NCBI GenBank assembly: GCA_947626435.1 | Contig: CANQSB010000008.1 | Location: forward strand, 61,561 to 125,560 | Direction: 5' to 3' | DNA length: 64,000 nt | Source: an uncultured Lachnospiraceae bacterium | Lineage (GTDB): Bacteria > Bacillota > Clostridia > Lachnospirales > Lachnospiraceae | Shown: piece after piece, positions 27,163 to 37,096 of the stretch | Layout of the letters: the number at the start of each line of letters is the position of its first letter | Numbering within the stretch: the stretch's first letter is position 1 | Notes under the pieces: generated by a model | Seen by the model: only the letters and a program-made list of their open reading frames with translations | What the model was told of the DNA's origin: nothing | Databases searched by the model: none | Position numbers and translations under genes: made by a program

Positions 27163-28437
27163 ATGAAAGTTTTAATTGTTGGCAGCGGCGGCAGGGAGCA
27201 CGCGATTGCTGTAAGTGTGGCAAAAAGCCCCAGAGTAGACAAAATATACTGCGCTCCGGGCAATGCCGGCATAGGTCAGCTTGCCGAGTGTGTGCCAATC
27301 GGGGCTATGGAATTTGAGAAACTTGCGGCTTTTGCCAAGGAAAATAAAATAGACCTTACCATCATAGGAATGGACGACCCGCTTGTCGGCGGAATAGTAG
27401 ATGTATTTGAGGCCGAGGGGCTTAGGGTTTTCGGACCACGCAAAAATGCGGCCATACTTGAGGGTTCGAAAGCATTCTCAAAGGATTTGATGAAAAAGTA
27501 CAATATACCGACAGCATCGTATGAGAACTTTGACGACGCGGACAAGGCACTCAAATATCTTGAAACGGCGAGTTTCCCTATAGTGTTGAAAGCTGACGGA
27601 CTTGCGCTTGGAAAGGGAGTGCTTATCTGCAATACACTTGACGAGGCACGTGACGGCGTCAAGTCGATAATGCTTGACAAAAAGTTTGGCGCGGCAGGAA
27701 ACCAGATGGTTATCGAGGAGTTTATGACAGGGCGCGAGGTGTCGGTACTGTCGTATGTCGACGGCAAGACTATCAAGACCATGACATCGGCCCAGGACCA
27801 TAAGCGCGCTCAGGACGGTGACAAGGGCTTGAATACAGGCGGAATGGGAACATTTTCACCGAGCCCGTTTTACACGTCTGAGGTTGACGAGTTCTGCAAA
27901 AAGCACATTTATCAGGCGACTGTAGACGCTATGGCGGCGGAGGGCAGAGAATTCAAGGGAATTATCTTTTTCGGGCTGATGCTTACTCCGAACGGACCGA
28001 AAGTGCTTGAATACAATGCGCGTTTCGGAGACCCCGAGGCTCAGGTAGTACTGCCGCGAATGAAAAATGACATTATAGATGTAATGGAGGCCTGTATAGA
28101 CGGCACGCTTGACAAGGTGGATTTGCAGTTTGAAGACAATGCGGCAGTCTGCGTAGTGCTTGCGAGCGACGGCTACCCGGTAAAGTATGACAAGGGCTTT
28201 GAAATAAAAGGTCTGGAGCGATTTGACGGCAAAGAGGGATATTATTGTTTCCACGCGGGCACCAAGCTTGACGAAAACGGCAGATTTGTCACAAACGGCG
28301 GGCGTGTGCTTGGTGTGACGGCGACGGGCGCGGACTTGAAAGAAGCGCGGGCAAACGCGTATGCGGCGACTGAGTGGGTGGAATTTGACAATAAATATAT
28401 GCGTCACGACATTGGCAAAGCTATTGACGAAGCATAG
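27163..28437 (+). CDS. purD: phosphoribosylamine-glycine ligase (GAR synthetase)
   Basis: A 424-residue ATP-grasp enzyme joining glycine to phosphoribosylamine. It begins KVLIVGSGGREHAI, has the ATP-grasp core KADGLALGKGV and the metal-binding EYNARFGDPEAQ. Length is normal. A 133-base gap separates it from purN; a weak GTTTTCCG/CGGAAAC repeat is the only structure there. Ribosome site GAGGGAG. Confidence 0.97.
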   Translation: MKVLIVGSGGREHAIAVSVAKSPRVDKIYCAPGNAGIGQLAECVPIGAMEFEKLAAFAKENKIDLTIIGMDDPLVGGIVDVFEAEGLRVFGPRKNAAILEGSKAFSKDLMKKYNIPTASYENFDDADKALKYLETASFPIVLKADGLALGKGVLICNTLDEARDGVKSIMLDKKFGAAGNQMVIEEFMTGREVSVLSYVDGKTIKTMTSAQDHKRAQDGDKGLNTGGMGTFSPSPFYTSEVDEFCKKHIYQATVDAMAAEGREFKGIIFFGLMLTPNGPKVLEYNARFGDPEAQVVLPRMKNDIIDVMEACIDGTLDKVDLQFEDNAAVCVVLASDGYPVKYDKGFEIKGLERFDGKEGYYCFHAGTKLDENGRFVTNGGRVLGVTATGADLKEARANAYAATEWVEFDNKYMRHDIGKAIDEA

Positions 28438-28629
28438 ATGTTTTGAAAGCTTTTAAAGCTGTGGCAGGTAGTCATTGCCGCTTTATCTGGGAATGTTGCT
28501 GCAATGATAATGCTTGTGATTTTAACAAGCACACAGTATTTTTATGTAAATACATAATGATAGAAAAATTTGTGATTATGAATTTCCATAGTGGAAATTA
28601 TAGGCACAACAGAAATGGAGGAATTATTA

Positions 28630-30177
28630 ATGAAAAAGAACAAGAGAGGCGGATTGAAATGCACGTTAGCCGCAGTTGTTTTTTGTGCAGTGCTCGGTGC
28701 AGGGACATTGTGCAGTGCGGAGGAGGGAAAGGTAGTAGCCGCGGGCGCATACATAAGAGCGGCGGCGGATGCATCAAGTGCGCAGCTTGCAAGCATTAAG
28801 CAGGGCGACAAGGTAGACGTCATAAGCAAGACCGTAGGCAGTGATGGCAAAAACTGGTATCAGGTCTGGATAAACGGCGTGGATAAAGGATTTATAAGGG
28901 CTGATTTAGTAGATGTAAAAGATGATAGTTCTATAGCAACATTGAAAAATAGTGACGCTGCAGCCAACACAACGCCTGCTGCTGAAACGCCCTCTAATAC
29001 GACAGCGACGCCGACAGACGCAAGGCGTGCTACAGTATCGACAAATGGCACGCGTATTAGAAAGGGAGCGTCAACAAACGATGATGTGATAGCTACAGCA
29101 AACCGAGGCATGGTGCTTACTGTGACAGGCGAGGCAAACGGCGCTGACGGCAAGGTTTGGTATCAGGTGACTTTTACATATAATGATAGGGAGATAACGG
29201 GTTTCATACGCTCTGACTTAGTAACCTTTGACGAGGTATCACCTGACGAGGCAGTTTCAAACATTACCGGTACAGAGGAGGGCGGAGAACAGCCGCAGAC
29301 AGACGAGCAACCTTCACAGGAGGAGCAACCGCAGGAAGCTCAGCCCGAGGAGAATGTGCAGCAGCCGACGGCTGTACAGGTAGTAACGCCTATGAATACA
29401 GATGAAAAACCTTACATTATGCCGGGATTTATTCTTGTTGACCTTAAAGTAAGCGAGGAGGAAAAAGTAAAGGCATGGAATTACAATGATTATATTATTT
29501 GCTATGCAGATGTAAACGGAGTTCAGGACTGGTATCTTATTGAGAATTATGCAGACCCGCAGAATTGCGTTGTTCAGAAATATGCATATGCTGACATAAC
29601 GGAAAATCCTGATGGTTCATCAGGAAATATCCTGCCCATAGCAGTGCTTGCCGTCATAATTGTTATTCTCCTTGCAGTGATAGGAGTGATGTTCCTGAAG
29701 CTCAGGGATTCCGGTGATGGCTATGATGATGACGATGATGATGACGATTATTATGGTGATGATGAAATAGATGAGCTTGAGGATGAGGAAGAAGACTTTT
29801 CACCTACGCCTGCGCGCAGACCTCAAACAAGGCCTATGCCGCAGCAGCGTCAGGGTCAACCACAGCGCCGACCTGCGCCGCAGCAAGGGCAGGAAAGTCA
29901 ACCGCAGCGCCGACCTGCACCACAGCAAGGTCAGCCGCAGCGCCGACCGACATCACAGCCGCAGGGCCAGCCACAGCGTCGTCCCGCGCCACAGCAGCCA
30001 TCAGACAACGATATGAGAAGGCGTCCTGAAGGCGATGGCAGAGTAGTGACAAAGCCAAACAATCAAAAACAGGGGGGGCAAGCGCCTCAAAGAAAAAATC
30101 CACAGGGCCAGCGCGGTAAGACAAAGAACAGTTCAGGCAATGGACAGAATAATGACATGGATTTTATTGATATCTAA
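28630..30177 (+). CDS. membrane protein with two SH3 domains and Gln/Pro/Arg-rich tail
   Basis: A 515-residue protein. A signal peptide or anchor (residues 5-30) is followed by two bacterial SH3 domains (about 34-95 and 130-205), each with R.....S.....G pattern and a WYQV strand. A Gln/Glu/Pro linker, a further domain and a membrane span (about 337-358) come next. After the span lie a run of eight Asp residues, acidic DDEIDELEDEEED, then repeats of PQRRPAPQQ. The SH3 part should face the cell wall and the low-complexity tail the cytoplasm. Start ATG 28630 has GGAGG. Confidence 0.85.
   Translation: MKKNKRGGLKCTLAAVVFCAVLGAGTLCSAEEGKVVAAGAYIRAAADASSAQLASIKQGDKVDVISKTVGSDGKNWYQVWINGVDKGFIRADLVDVKDDSSIATLKNSDAAANTTPAAETPSNTTATPTDARRATVSTNGTRIRKGASTNDDVIATANRGMVLTVTGEANGADGKVWYQVTFTYNDREITGFIRSDLVTFDEVSPDEAVSNITGTEEGGEQPQTDEQPSQEEQPQEAQPEENVQQPTAVQVVTPMNTDEKPYIMPGFILVDLKVSEEEKVKAWNYNDYIICYADVNGVQDWYLIENYADPQNCVVQKYAYADITENPDGSSGNILPIAVLAVIIVILLAVIGVMFLKLRDSGDGYDDDDDDDDYYGDDEIDELEDEEEDFSPTPARRPQTRPMPQQRQGQPQRRPAPQQGQESQPQRRPAPQQGQPQRRPTSQPQGQPQRRPAPQQPSDNDMRRRPEGDGRVVTKPNNQKQGGQAPQRKNPQGQRGKTKNSSGNGQNNDMDFIDI
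29820..30010 (+). repeat. in-frame repeats encoding PQRRPAPQQ units
   Basis: Short repeats built on CAGCCGCAGCGCCGACC-like units encode at least four PQRRP(A/T)(P/S)QQ motifs. The number of units is likely to vary between strains. Confidence 0.8.
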
Positions 30178-30187
30178 GATATTTATG

Positions 30188-30219
30188 AAAGCGTCGCTTT
30201 TAATCTAAGCGACGCTTTT
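30188..30219 (+). terminator. terminator after SH3 membrane protein
   Basis: AAAGCGTCGCTT pairs with AAGCGACGCTTT, followed by T bases. Confidence 0.9.
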
Positions 30220-30300
30220 AATATTTTGTCTGCCTTAATGCGCATGCGATTTGCCGTTTCTGTTTTTTATTTCCAAAATAATAAAAAAAGTATAACCTGC

Positions 30301-30329
30301 TTGTATATGCCGTACCATTGTGCTACAAT
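30301..30329 (+). promoter_or_regulatory. gntR-clpC promoter
   Basis: TTGTAT, a 17-base spacer and TACAAT. No CtsR heptad repeat is seen in the leader. Confidence 0.6.
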
Positions 30330-30369
30330 TTATATAACAGCTATCGGTTTGGAAAGGAGGCGTGGCAGG

Positions 30370-30747
30370 ATGTTTATAGAAATAGATTTTAACAGCGACG
30401 AGGCACTATACCTGCAGCTGCGCAACCAGATAATTATCGGGATAGCTACTTCGCGTTTCCAGGAGGGGGACGCGCTTCCGTCAGTAAGACAGCTTGCGGA
30501 TTCAATAGGGATAAATATGCATACAGTGAACAAAGCGTATTCCGTATTAAAACAGGAGGGCTTTGTCAAGGTAGACAGGCGAAAGGGCGCAATCATTGCG
30601 ATTGACGCGGATAAACTCAATGCGCTTGCGGAGCTAAAAGGCGAGCTTCGTGTACTGCTGGCAAAGAGCGTATGTAAAAGCATTACGCGTCAGGAGATGC
30701 ACGAGCTGATTGATGAGATTTATGACGAATATGAAAATATTGATTAA
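30370..30747 (+). CDS. GntR family regulator, YtrA type
   Basis: A 125-residue short GntR protein. The winged helix covers residues 10-75 (LYLQLRNQIIIGIATSRFQEGDALPSVRQLA), with a short helical tail typical of the YtrA subfamily. Start ATG 30370 follows AGGAGG by 9 bases. YtrA-type regulators often control their own operon, here with clpC 20 bases downstream; that link is inference. Confidence 0.92.
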   Translation: MFIEIDFNSDEALYLQLRNQIIIGIATSRFQEGDALPSVRQLADSIGINMHTVNKAYSVLKQEGFVKVDRRKGAIIAIDADKLNALAELKGELRVLLAKSVCKSITRQEMHELIDEIYDEYENID

Positions 30748-30767
30748 TTTGATGGGAGGATTTATTA

Positions 30768-33218
30768 ATGCAGCAGTTTACGGATAAAGCTAATACGGCG
30801 CTTCAATATGCGGCAAAGACGGCAAAATCGCTGCGCCAAAGCTATATCGGCAGTGAGCATATACTTGTCGGGCTTGTAAAAGAGGGCACAGGCACTGCGG
30901 CGAGAGTGCTTGTAGAAAACGGAGTTGAAGAAGAACAGCTTATAGAGATGATACGGGAGCTGATAGCGCCGGAGGGAGACGTCGCCATGCTTGAGCGCGA
31001 CGGATATTCCCCAAGAGCGGTAAAGATACTGGAGGACAGCCACAAGCTAGCCGCCAAATATAAAAGCACCCTGACAGGTACGGAGCATATCCTTATTGCC
31101 ATTATCAGGGAGGGTGAGAATGTAGGCGTCAGGCTTTTGAACACTATAGGCATAAACATCCAAAAGCTCTATATGGACATAATGACGGCGATGGGCGAGG
31201 ACGCAAACCAGCACAAGGACGACCTAAACAGAAATAAAAACAAAAAGAAAAAGGACGGCAAGACAAATACGCTTGACCAGTACAGCAGGGATTTGACGCG
31301 CCTTGCAAGCGAGGGTGAGCTTGACCCTGTCATAGGCAGGGATACCGAAATAATGCGTGTCATACAGATACTTTCAAGGCGCACAAAAAATAATCCCTGC
31401 CTTATAGGCGAGCCGGGCGTCGGCAAGACAGCCATAGCGGAGGGGCTTGCGCTTAGGATTGTAAACGGAGAAGTCCCTGATACCATCAAAAACAAACGCG
31501 TGGTGACGCTTGATTTGGCGGGAATGGTAGCAGGCTCAAAATACAGAGGCGAGTTTGAGGAGCGAATCAAGCGCGTTATCAGGGAAGTGATAGACGCTGG
31601 AAATATCTATCTGTTCCTTGACGAAATACATACACTGATAGGGGCAGGCGGAGCCGAAGGCGCGATTGACGCTTCCAACATACTAAAGCCATCCCTTTCA
31701 AGGGGCGAGATACAGCTTATCGGTGCGACGACCATAGCCGAATACAGGAAATACGTCGAGCGGGATGCGGCGCTTGAACGGCGTTTTCAGCCCGTCATGG
31801 TAGAAGAACCGACGCAGGATGAAGCGATAGAGATACTTTCTGGCATAGCGCATAAATATGAGGAGCACCACAATGTGGCAATCACCCATGAAGCGATAGA
31901 GGCGGCAGTAAAGCTTTCCGACAGATACATCAACGACAGGAATCTGCCAGACAAGGCAATAGACCTGATAGACGAGGCATCAGCGGCAATACGCCTCAAA
32001 AATATGAATCTGCCCGACAATCTTAAAGAAATGTCGGAGCGCATAAAAAAATACGACCTTCAGATAGAGCGTTCAATAAAAATAGAGGCGTTTACGCAGG
32101 CGGCGGAGCTTCGCCAGGCGCAGAGGGAGCTTATCAAAAAGTACGACAAGGCATTTGAAAAATACCAGAGGATTCAGGTTGAGAAAAACCTTGTCGTGAC
32201 TGAAAACGATATAGCCGAGGTAGTGGCGGGCTGGACGAAGATACCGGTCAAAAAGCTCACGCAAAAGGAGAGCGAACGCTTGCTAAAGCTGGAGTCGATA
32301 CTTCATAAGCGCGTCATAGGGCAGGAGGAGGCAGTCAAGGCTGTCGCACAGACGATGAAACGCGGACGCGTAGGGTTGCAGGACCCTAACCGCCCGATTG
32401 GCTCGTTCCTGTTTTTGGGTCCTACGGGTGTCGGCAAGACAGAGCTTTCAAAGGCGCTTGCGGAAGCAATGTTCGGCTCTGAAAATGCGCTTATCAGGGT
32501 AGATATGTCAGAGTACATGGAGCCGCATTCGGTATCAAAAATGGTAGGCTCGCCTCCAGGCTATGTAGGTTTTGAGGAGGGCGGGCAGCTCAGTGAAAAA
32601 GTGCGTAGGAACCCGTATTCCGTAGTGCTTTTCGACGAGATAGAAAAGGCTCATCCCGATGTTTTCAATATCCTTTTACAAGTGCTTGACGACGGACACA
32701 TCACTGATTCAAAGGGCAGAAAGGTAAGCTTCAAAAACACCATACTGATTATGACATCAAATGCCGGGGCGCAGCGCATTATAGATCCGAAAACCCTGGG
32801 CTTTGCGACGGAAAAGGACGAAGACGCGGACTACAAAAAAATGAAGTCAAACGTCATGGACGAGGTAAAGCGGCTCTTTAAGCCTGAGTTTATAAACCGT
32901 ATTGATGAGATTATGGTTTTCCATGCGCTCACCAAGGAGGATATGAAGCAGATCATCACGCTGCTGTCAAAAAATCTGTGTGACAGATGCCGCGAGCAGA
33001 TGGGCATTGAGCTTACCATCACGAATACCTTGAAGGAGTACATTATAAAGAAACACTCTGATTTGAAGATGGGCGCGAGACCGTTAAAGCGCGCTATCCA
33101 AAATGTCATAGAGAATGAGCTTGCGACGGCTATCCTTGAGGGGAAGGTAAAGCGTGGCGACAAGGTATCGGCGGGAGTACGAAATGACAAGGTGACTTTT
33201 ACGGTAAAAAATGACTAA
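30768..33218 (+). CDS. clpC: ATP-dependent Clp protease ATPase ClpC
   Basis: An 816-residue AAA+ unfoldase that feeds proteins to ClpP. It has the double Clp N repeat (residues 1-145), AAA1 with Walker [10 protein letters not shown] (about 215), a UVR-containing middle domain ([20 protein letters not shown], about 440) and AAA2 with Walker [10 protein letters not shown] (about 550). In many Firmicutes clpC sits with ctsR, mcsA and mcsB; none is seen here and a GntR gene precedes it instead. Ribosome site GGGAGG. Confidence 0.97.
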   Translation: MQQFTDKANTALQYAAKTAKSLRQSYIGSEHILVGLVKEGTGTAARVLVENGVEEEQLIEMIRELIAPEGDVAMLERDGYSPRAVKILEDSHKLAAKYKSTLTGTEHILIAIIREGENVGVRLLNTIGINIQKLYMDIMTAMGEDANQHKDDLNRNKNKKKKDGKTNTLDQYSRDLTRLASEGELDPVIGRDTEIMRVIQILSRRTKNNPCLIGEPGVGKTAIAEGLALRIVNGEVPDTIKNKRVVTLDLAGMVAGSKYRGEFEERIKRVIREVIDAGNIYLFLDEIHTLIGAGGAEGAIDASNILKPSLSRGEIQLIGATTIAEYRKYVERDAALERRFQPVMVEEPTQDEAIEILSGIAHKYEEHHNVAITHEAIEAAVKLSDRYINDRNLPDKAIDLIDEASAAIRLKNMNLPDNLKEMSERIKKYDLQIERSIKIEAFTQAAELRQAQRELIKKYDKAFEKYQRIQVEKNLVVTENDIAEVVAGWTKIPVKKLTQKESERLLKLESILHKRVIGQEEAVKAVAQTMKRGRVGLQDPNRPIGSFLFLGPTGVGKTELSKALAEAMFGSENALIRVDMSEYMEPHSVSKMVGSPPGYVGFEEGGQLSEKVRRNPYSVVLFDEIEKAHPDVFNILLQVLDDGHITDSKGRKVSFKNTILIMTSNAGAQRIIDPKTLGFATEKDEDADYKKMKSNVMDEVKRLFKPEFINRIDEIMVFHALTKEDMKQIITLLSKNLCDRCREQMGIELTITNTLKEYIIKKHSDLKMGARPLKRAIQNVIENELATAILEGKVKRGDKVSAGVRNDKVTFTVKND

Positions 33219-33320
33219 AAAAATCGTCTGAAAATTGCTACAATTGATATGGAAAAATGCAAAAATATGGTATATACTGAATATACAAAATAAATTCGTT
33301 TGTTGAGGAGGACAAAAGAA

Positions 33321-33734
33321 ATGGCAGTGGTAGAGGAGTTGCTGCGTTCCGAGGATAATGGCAGCATCAGCTTTGGCAATTACCAGCTTGCGAGCAAGGC
33401 AAAGCTGGAAAATTATGAGCACGCGGGCGACATATACAAGGTGAAGACCTTTCAGGATATGACTAAGCTTGAAAAAAACGGTTTGTTTTTGTATGAATCG
33501 GTACCGGGTACATCAGTACATGATTTTTGCGAGAGCGAACAGGGAATATCCTTTGGCGTGGAGGGTAGCCAGGATGCTCAGATAACGCTTGGAGTCAGCG
33601 ATGACGCGGAGTATGAGGTGATCGTTGCAGGTCAGAGCGCAGGCATTATGAAGACGAACCTTTCAGGCAAACTAAGCGTGAGCGTGGAGCTTGAGGGCGG
33701 CAAAGAGGTCGACGTCAAGCTTATAAAAAAATAA
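33321..33734 (+). CDS. small beta-rich protein, often labelled endosialidase
   Basis: A 137-residue protein widespread in Lachnospiraceae: VEELLRSEDNGSISFGNYQL, KVKTFQDMTKLEKNGLFLYESVPGT, and a C-terminal KTNLSGKLSVSVELE. Database entries often call it endosialidase, but I see no catalytic signature and the name is doubtful. No signal peptide. Ribosome site GAGGAGG before ATG 33321. It lies between clpC and radA with its own terminator. Confidence 0.8.
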   Translation: MAVVEELLRSEDNGSISFGNYQLASKAKLENYEHAGDIYKVKTFQDMTKLEKNGLFLYESVPGTSVHDFCESEQGISFGVEGSQDAQITLGVSDDAEYEVIVAGQSAGIMKTNLSGKLSVSVELEGGKEVDVKLIKK

Positions 33735-33752
33735 AAAGCGAATAAAAACATA

Positions 33753-33789
33753 GAGCAGGTCGGTGATTGTGCTGTACCTGCTCATTTTT
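33753..33789 (+). terminator. terminator before radA
   Basis: GAGCAGGT pairs with ACCTGCTC around a 15-base loop, then ATTTTT. Confidence 0.9.
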
Positions 33790-33860
33790 CGCGTATGCTG
33801 ATGTCAAAAACAGGGATAAAAAAATAAAAAGCATCAGATGCAAAGAGGCAGGAGGTTTTA

Positions 33861-35228
33861 ATGGCAAAGGGTAAGATAACTACAGTGTTTTTCTGTCAGG
33901 AGTGCGGACATGAAACTTCAAAATGGCTGGGGCAGTGTCCCGCCTGCAAAAGCTGGAATACGCTTGTGGAGGAAAAAGTAAGCACCGGTACAAAATCCAC
34001 AGCTCTAAACGTGGGTATATCGGGGGCGTCAAAACCTGTGGAAATAGGCGAGATATCTTTAAAGGACGAGGAAAGGTTAAAGACGGGCATAGCGGAGCTC
34101 GACAGAGTGCTCGGCGGGGGAATAATGAGGGGTTCGCTTACATTGGTGGGCGGCGACCCCGGAATAGGCAAGTCCACGCTTTTGCTGCAGGTATGCAGGC
34201 AGCTTTCCAATGCCGGCAGGCGCGTGCTTTATATATCAGGCGAGGAATCGCTAAAGCAGATAAAGCTAAGGGCAATGCGAATAGGTGGTTTTAAGGATAA
34301 TATGCTGCTTTTGTGCGAGACAAATCTTGCGGTTATAGAGGATGCGATAAAAAAAGCGTCCCCGGAAGTCGTAGTTATAGATTCGATACAGACAATGTAT
34401 CAGGAAGAAGTGACGTCCGCGGCAGGCAGCGTATCGCAGGTGCGCGAGGCGACAAATGTGTTTTTGCGGCTTGCAAAGGGTATAGGAATAGCAATTTTCA
34501 TAGTGGGGCATGTTACAAAGGAGGGCACTGTGGCAGGACCAAGGGTATTGGAGCATATGGTGGACACTGTGCTTTATTTTGAAGGGGACAGATATGCATC
34601 ATACAGATTGCTTAGAGGCGTGAAAAACCGGTTTGGTTCTACAAATGAGATAGGCGTTTTTGAGATGCGCAGAGAGGGGCTTATAGAGGTCGAAAATCCG
34701 TCGGAGTATATGCTAAGCGGCAAGCCTGTCGGTGCAAGCGGCTCTGTGGTAGTCTGTTCGGTTGAGGGCACGCGTCCTATCCTGGTTGAAATCCAGGCGC
34801 TTGTGTGCAGGACTAATTTCGGCATACCAAGACGCCAGACGACAGGGACTGATTTTAACAGGGTAAATCTGCTTATGGCTGTGCTTGAAAAGCGTTTGGG
34901 GTTGCAGGTAGGCAATTGTGATGCGTATGTTAATATAGCGGGGGGGATGAAAATTAATGAGCCGGCGATAGATTTGGGTATAGTGATGGCGTTGGTGTCA
35001 AGTTTTAAAAATCGCGCGATAGATGATAAGACGTTGGTGTTTGGCGAGGTGGGTTTGAGCGGCGAGGTGAGGGCTGTGAATATGGCGCAGCAGAGAGTGC
35101 AGGAGGCGAGAAAGCTTGGGTTTGGGACTGTGATTTTGCCTAGGGTGTGTCTTGATGGACTTGAGGATACGGAGGGGATAAAGGTTGTGGGAGTTGGGGG
35201 GATTGGGGAGGCGATTGAGATTATATGA
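33861..35228 (+). CDS. radA: DNA repair protein RadA/Sms
   Basis: A 455-residue recombination ATPase that promotes branch migration. It has an N-terminal zinc finger (CQECG...CPAC, residues 12-30), a RecA-like core with Walker A GGDPGIGKST (about 97), the RadA-specific KNRFG (about 254) and a C-terminal Lon-like domain. Ribosome site GGAGG. The last 350 bases show a marked shift to G-rich, C-poor third positions compared with the start of the gene. Confidence 0.97.
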   Translation: MAKGKITTVFFCQECGHETSKWLGQCPACKSWNTLVEEKVSTGTKSTALNVGISGASKPVEIGEISLKDEERLKTGIAELDRVLGGGIMRGSLTLVGGDPGIGKSTLLLQVCRQLSNAGRRVLYISGEESLKQIKLRAMRIGGFKDNMLLLCETNLAVIEDAIKKASPEVVVIDSIQTMYQEEVTSAAGSVSQVREATNVFLRLAKGIGIAIFIVGHVTKEGTVAGPRVLEHMVDTVLYFEGDRYASYRLLRGVKNRFGSTNEIGVFEMRREGLIEVENPSEYMLSGKPVGASGSVVVCSVEGTRPILVEIQALVCRTNFGIPRRQTTGTDFNRVNLLMAVLEKRLGLQVGNCDAYVNIAGGMKINEPAIDLGIVMALVSSFKNRAIDDKTLVFGEVGLSGEVRAVNMAQQRVQEARKLGFGTVILPRVCLDGLEDTEGIKVVGVGGIGEAIEII

Positions 35229-35264
35229 TTTTTTGCTAATTGTGGAATGTGTTCTCAACCGTCC

Positions 35265-35375
35265 GAATTTAGTCAAAATATATAAAAATCGCGTCAATGT
35301 ACTGTATTATAGATACAGTACATAGGTGCAGCAAGCTGCAAGACGCCGCTTATTTTATATATTTTGACTAAATTC
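35265..35375. mobile_element. 111-bp cruciform element (MITE/REP-like)
   Basis: Perfect 23-bp terminal inverted repeats (35265-35287 and 35353-35375; ends GAATTTAGTC / GACTAAATTC) enclose a second stem GCGTC/GACGC (35291-35295, 35342-35346). Within that are two hairpins, GTACTGTAT/ATACAGTAC (35299-35321) and TGCAGC/GCTGCA (35327-35340). The fold is a three-way junction. There is no coding capacity. No obvious target duplication is seen. Confidence 0.7.
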
Positions 35376-35396
35376 TATGTTGTTGGAATAGAGTTT
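35370..35396 (+). promoter_or_regulatory. hairpin leader motif, copy A
   Basis: AAATTCTAT pairs with ATAGAGTTT (one G-U) around loop GTTGTTGG(A). The same hairpin, loop and downstream GAAAGGATAT occur before the DUF1836 gene at 54497. It overlaps the right end of the cruciform element. Confidence 0.55.
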
Positions 35397-35435
35397 TGCA
35401 AACGTCTAATTATATTATGAAAGGATATATATAAA

Positions 35436-36773
35436 ATGTATAACGTAAAAGAATTGATGGAGTTTTTGGATAGTGGTCTTTCGAGTTATCATGTTGTGGG
35501 TAATATAAAAAGCAGGCTTTTGGAGGCGGGATTTGGTGAGCTTAGTGAGAGTGGGGAGTGGAAGTTGGGACGGGGAGGGGCGTATTATTGTGTGAGGAAT
35601 GATTCGTCTGTTATAGCGTTTCGTGTGCCTGGCGTGGATGTGGATGAAATAAAGGGGTTTCATATATTTGCGGCTCATTCGGATTCGCTGGCATTTAAAA
35701 TTAAGGAAAATCCTGAGATAAAAAAAGAGAATTATTATGTGAACATTAATGTTGAGAAATATGGGGGTATGATACTTTCGACTTGGCTTGACAGGCCGCT
35801 TACTGTAGCGGGGAGGGTGTTTGTGGAAAGGGACGGCGGGCTTGTATCGTATCCTGTCAGGTTGAAGGATAATTTTTGCATGATACCTAATCTTGCCATA
35901 CATTTAAACAGGGAGATAAATGAAAACGCTTCGTATAAGGTGCAGAGTGATATGCTGCCACTTGTTACGCTTATGCAAAGTGAGGAAGGCGGTAAGGGCA
36001 GTGAAAATGGGGGAAATGCGGCGCAGTCGCCAACGCTTAACGGGTATGTGGCTGAGGCTCTGTCGAGGCAGTATGGTGAAAATTATGAGGGCAAGGATAT
36101 ACTTGCATCGGATTTGTATGTGGTGAACTCGCAGAAGTCGGTGCTTGCAGGCGCGTGTGATGAGTTTATAATGTCGGCGCGATTTGATGACTTGGGCTGT
36201 GTTTTTGCAGGATTAAAGGGAATGCTTGACGCAAAGGCGGCAAATTATATTGATGTATTTGCTGTGTTTGACAATGAGGAGGTGGGAAGCCTTACGCGGC
36301 AGGGAGCGGACTCGACATTTCTTAGGGATACGCTTGACAATATTGCGGAAGCGCTTGGTGCGACGGGGGCGATATACAGGCGCTGGAAAGCGGACAGCTT
36401 TATGTTGAGCGCGGACAATGCCCACGCCTGTCACCCCAATTTTGCATCAAAATACGACTTAGTGAACAAGCCGTATATAAATAAAGGCGTGGTGTTAAAG
36501 CACCATGGCGGGCAGAAGTATGCGACGGATGCGTACTCGGCTGCATATCTTAGGCGTCTGTGCCGTCAGAATGATATTGCGCTGCAGGATTATTCAAATA
36601 ATTCTGATATAGCGGGTGGGTCTACTCTGGGAAATATCGCCATGGCACAGGTTTCAATGCCTACGGCTGATATAGGGCTTGCGCAGCTTGCGATGCATTC
36701 CGCATATGAGACGGCGGGGGTTTATGATGTGGAGCTTATGATTAGGCTTGCGGAAGTATTTTTTGGCGAATGA
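35436..36773 (+). CDS. M18 family aminopeptidase
   Basis: A 445-residue zinc aminopeptidase that prefers acidic N-terminal residues in known relatives. Metal and catalytic blocks are present: AAHSDSLAFK (about 82), SARFDDLG (about 250), DNEEVGSLTRQGADS (about 280) and HACHPNF (about 330). Ribosome site AAAGGA. The first half is strikingly C-poor on the coding strand. The gene carries the hairpin leader motif shared with the DUF1836 gene. Confidence 0.95.
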   Translation: MYNVKELMEFLDSGLSSYHVVGNIKSRLLEAGFGELSESGEWKLGRGGAYYCVRNDSSVIAFRVPGVDVDEIKGFHIFAAHSDSLAFKIKENPEIKKENYYVNINVEKYGGMILSTWLDRPLTVAGRVFVERDGGLVSYPVRLKDNFCMIPNLAIHLNREINENASYKVQSDMLPLVTLMQSEEGGKGSENGGNAAQSPTLNGYVAEALSRQYGENYEGKDILASDLYVVNSQKSVLAGACDEFIMSARFDDLGCVFAGLKGMLDAKAANYIDVFAVFDNEEVGSLTRQGADSTFLRDTLDNIAEALGATGAIYRRWKADSFMLSADNAHACHPNFASKYDLVNKPYINKGVVLKHHGGQKYATDAYSAAYLRRLCRQNDIALQDYSNNSDIAGGSTLGNIAMAQVSMPTADIGLAQLAMHSAYETAGVYDVELMIRLAEVFFGE

Positions 36774-36817
36774 CACGTGCCGTTGAAATGGAAGAAGGGG
36801 AGTTGTGGAAAAAAATA

Positions 36818-36854
36818 AAAACGCCGAATCAGATGACATACTGCTTCGGCGTTT
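36818..36854 (-). terminator. tRNA-Trp terminator
   Basis: On the minus strand AAACGCCGAA pairs with TTCGGCGTTT, followed by a T-rich run. It may also stop the M18 transcript from the plus side. Confidence 0.9.
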
Positions 36855-36859
36855 GTCAG

Positions 36860-36930
36860 CAGGGGCGGCAAGAATCGAACTCGCGTTAACGGTTTTGGAG
36901 ACCGCTGTTCTACCATTGAACCACGCCCCT
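36860..36930 (-). tRNA. tRNA-Trp (CCA anticodon)
   Basis: Acceptor AGGGGCG/CGCCCCT, D arm GTTC..GAAC, anticodon loop CTCCAAA with anticodon CCA, T arm GCGAG-TTCGATT-CTTGC and discriminator G. The 3' CCA is not encoded. A promoter-like TTGCAA-18-TATACT lies upstream on the minus strand. Confidence 0.97.
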
Positions 36931-37096
36931 ATGTTTACTAACGAACTATAGTATATCACACCTTGTATATGAATTGCAAGTATAATTTAAAAAAATTTTG
37001 GGGGTAAAATTTTTAAAGTAAACTTTTTAAAGTTGCAATGATCGGGTTTTAATGATATTATAAAATTAAAGTCTTGACGAGATTATTGTAGAAAGA

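Noticed and set aside
28438..28629. Small gene between purD and the SH3 membrane protein
   Set aside because: Open frames there lack ribosome sites and overlap the SH3 gene's leader.
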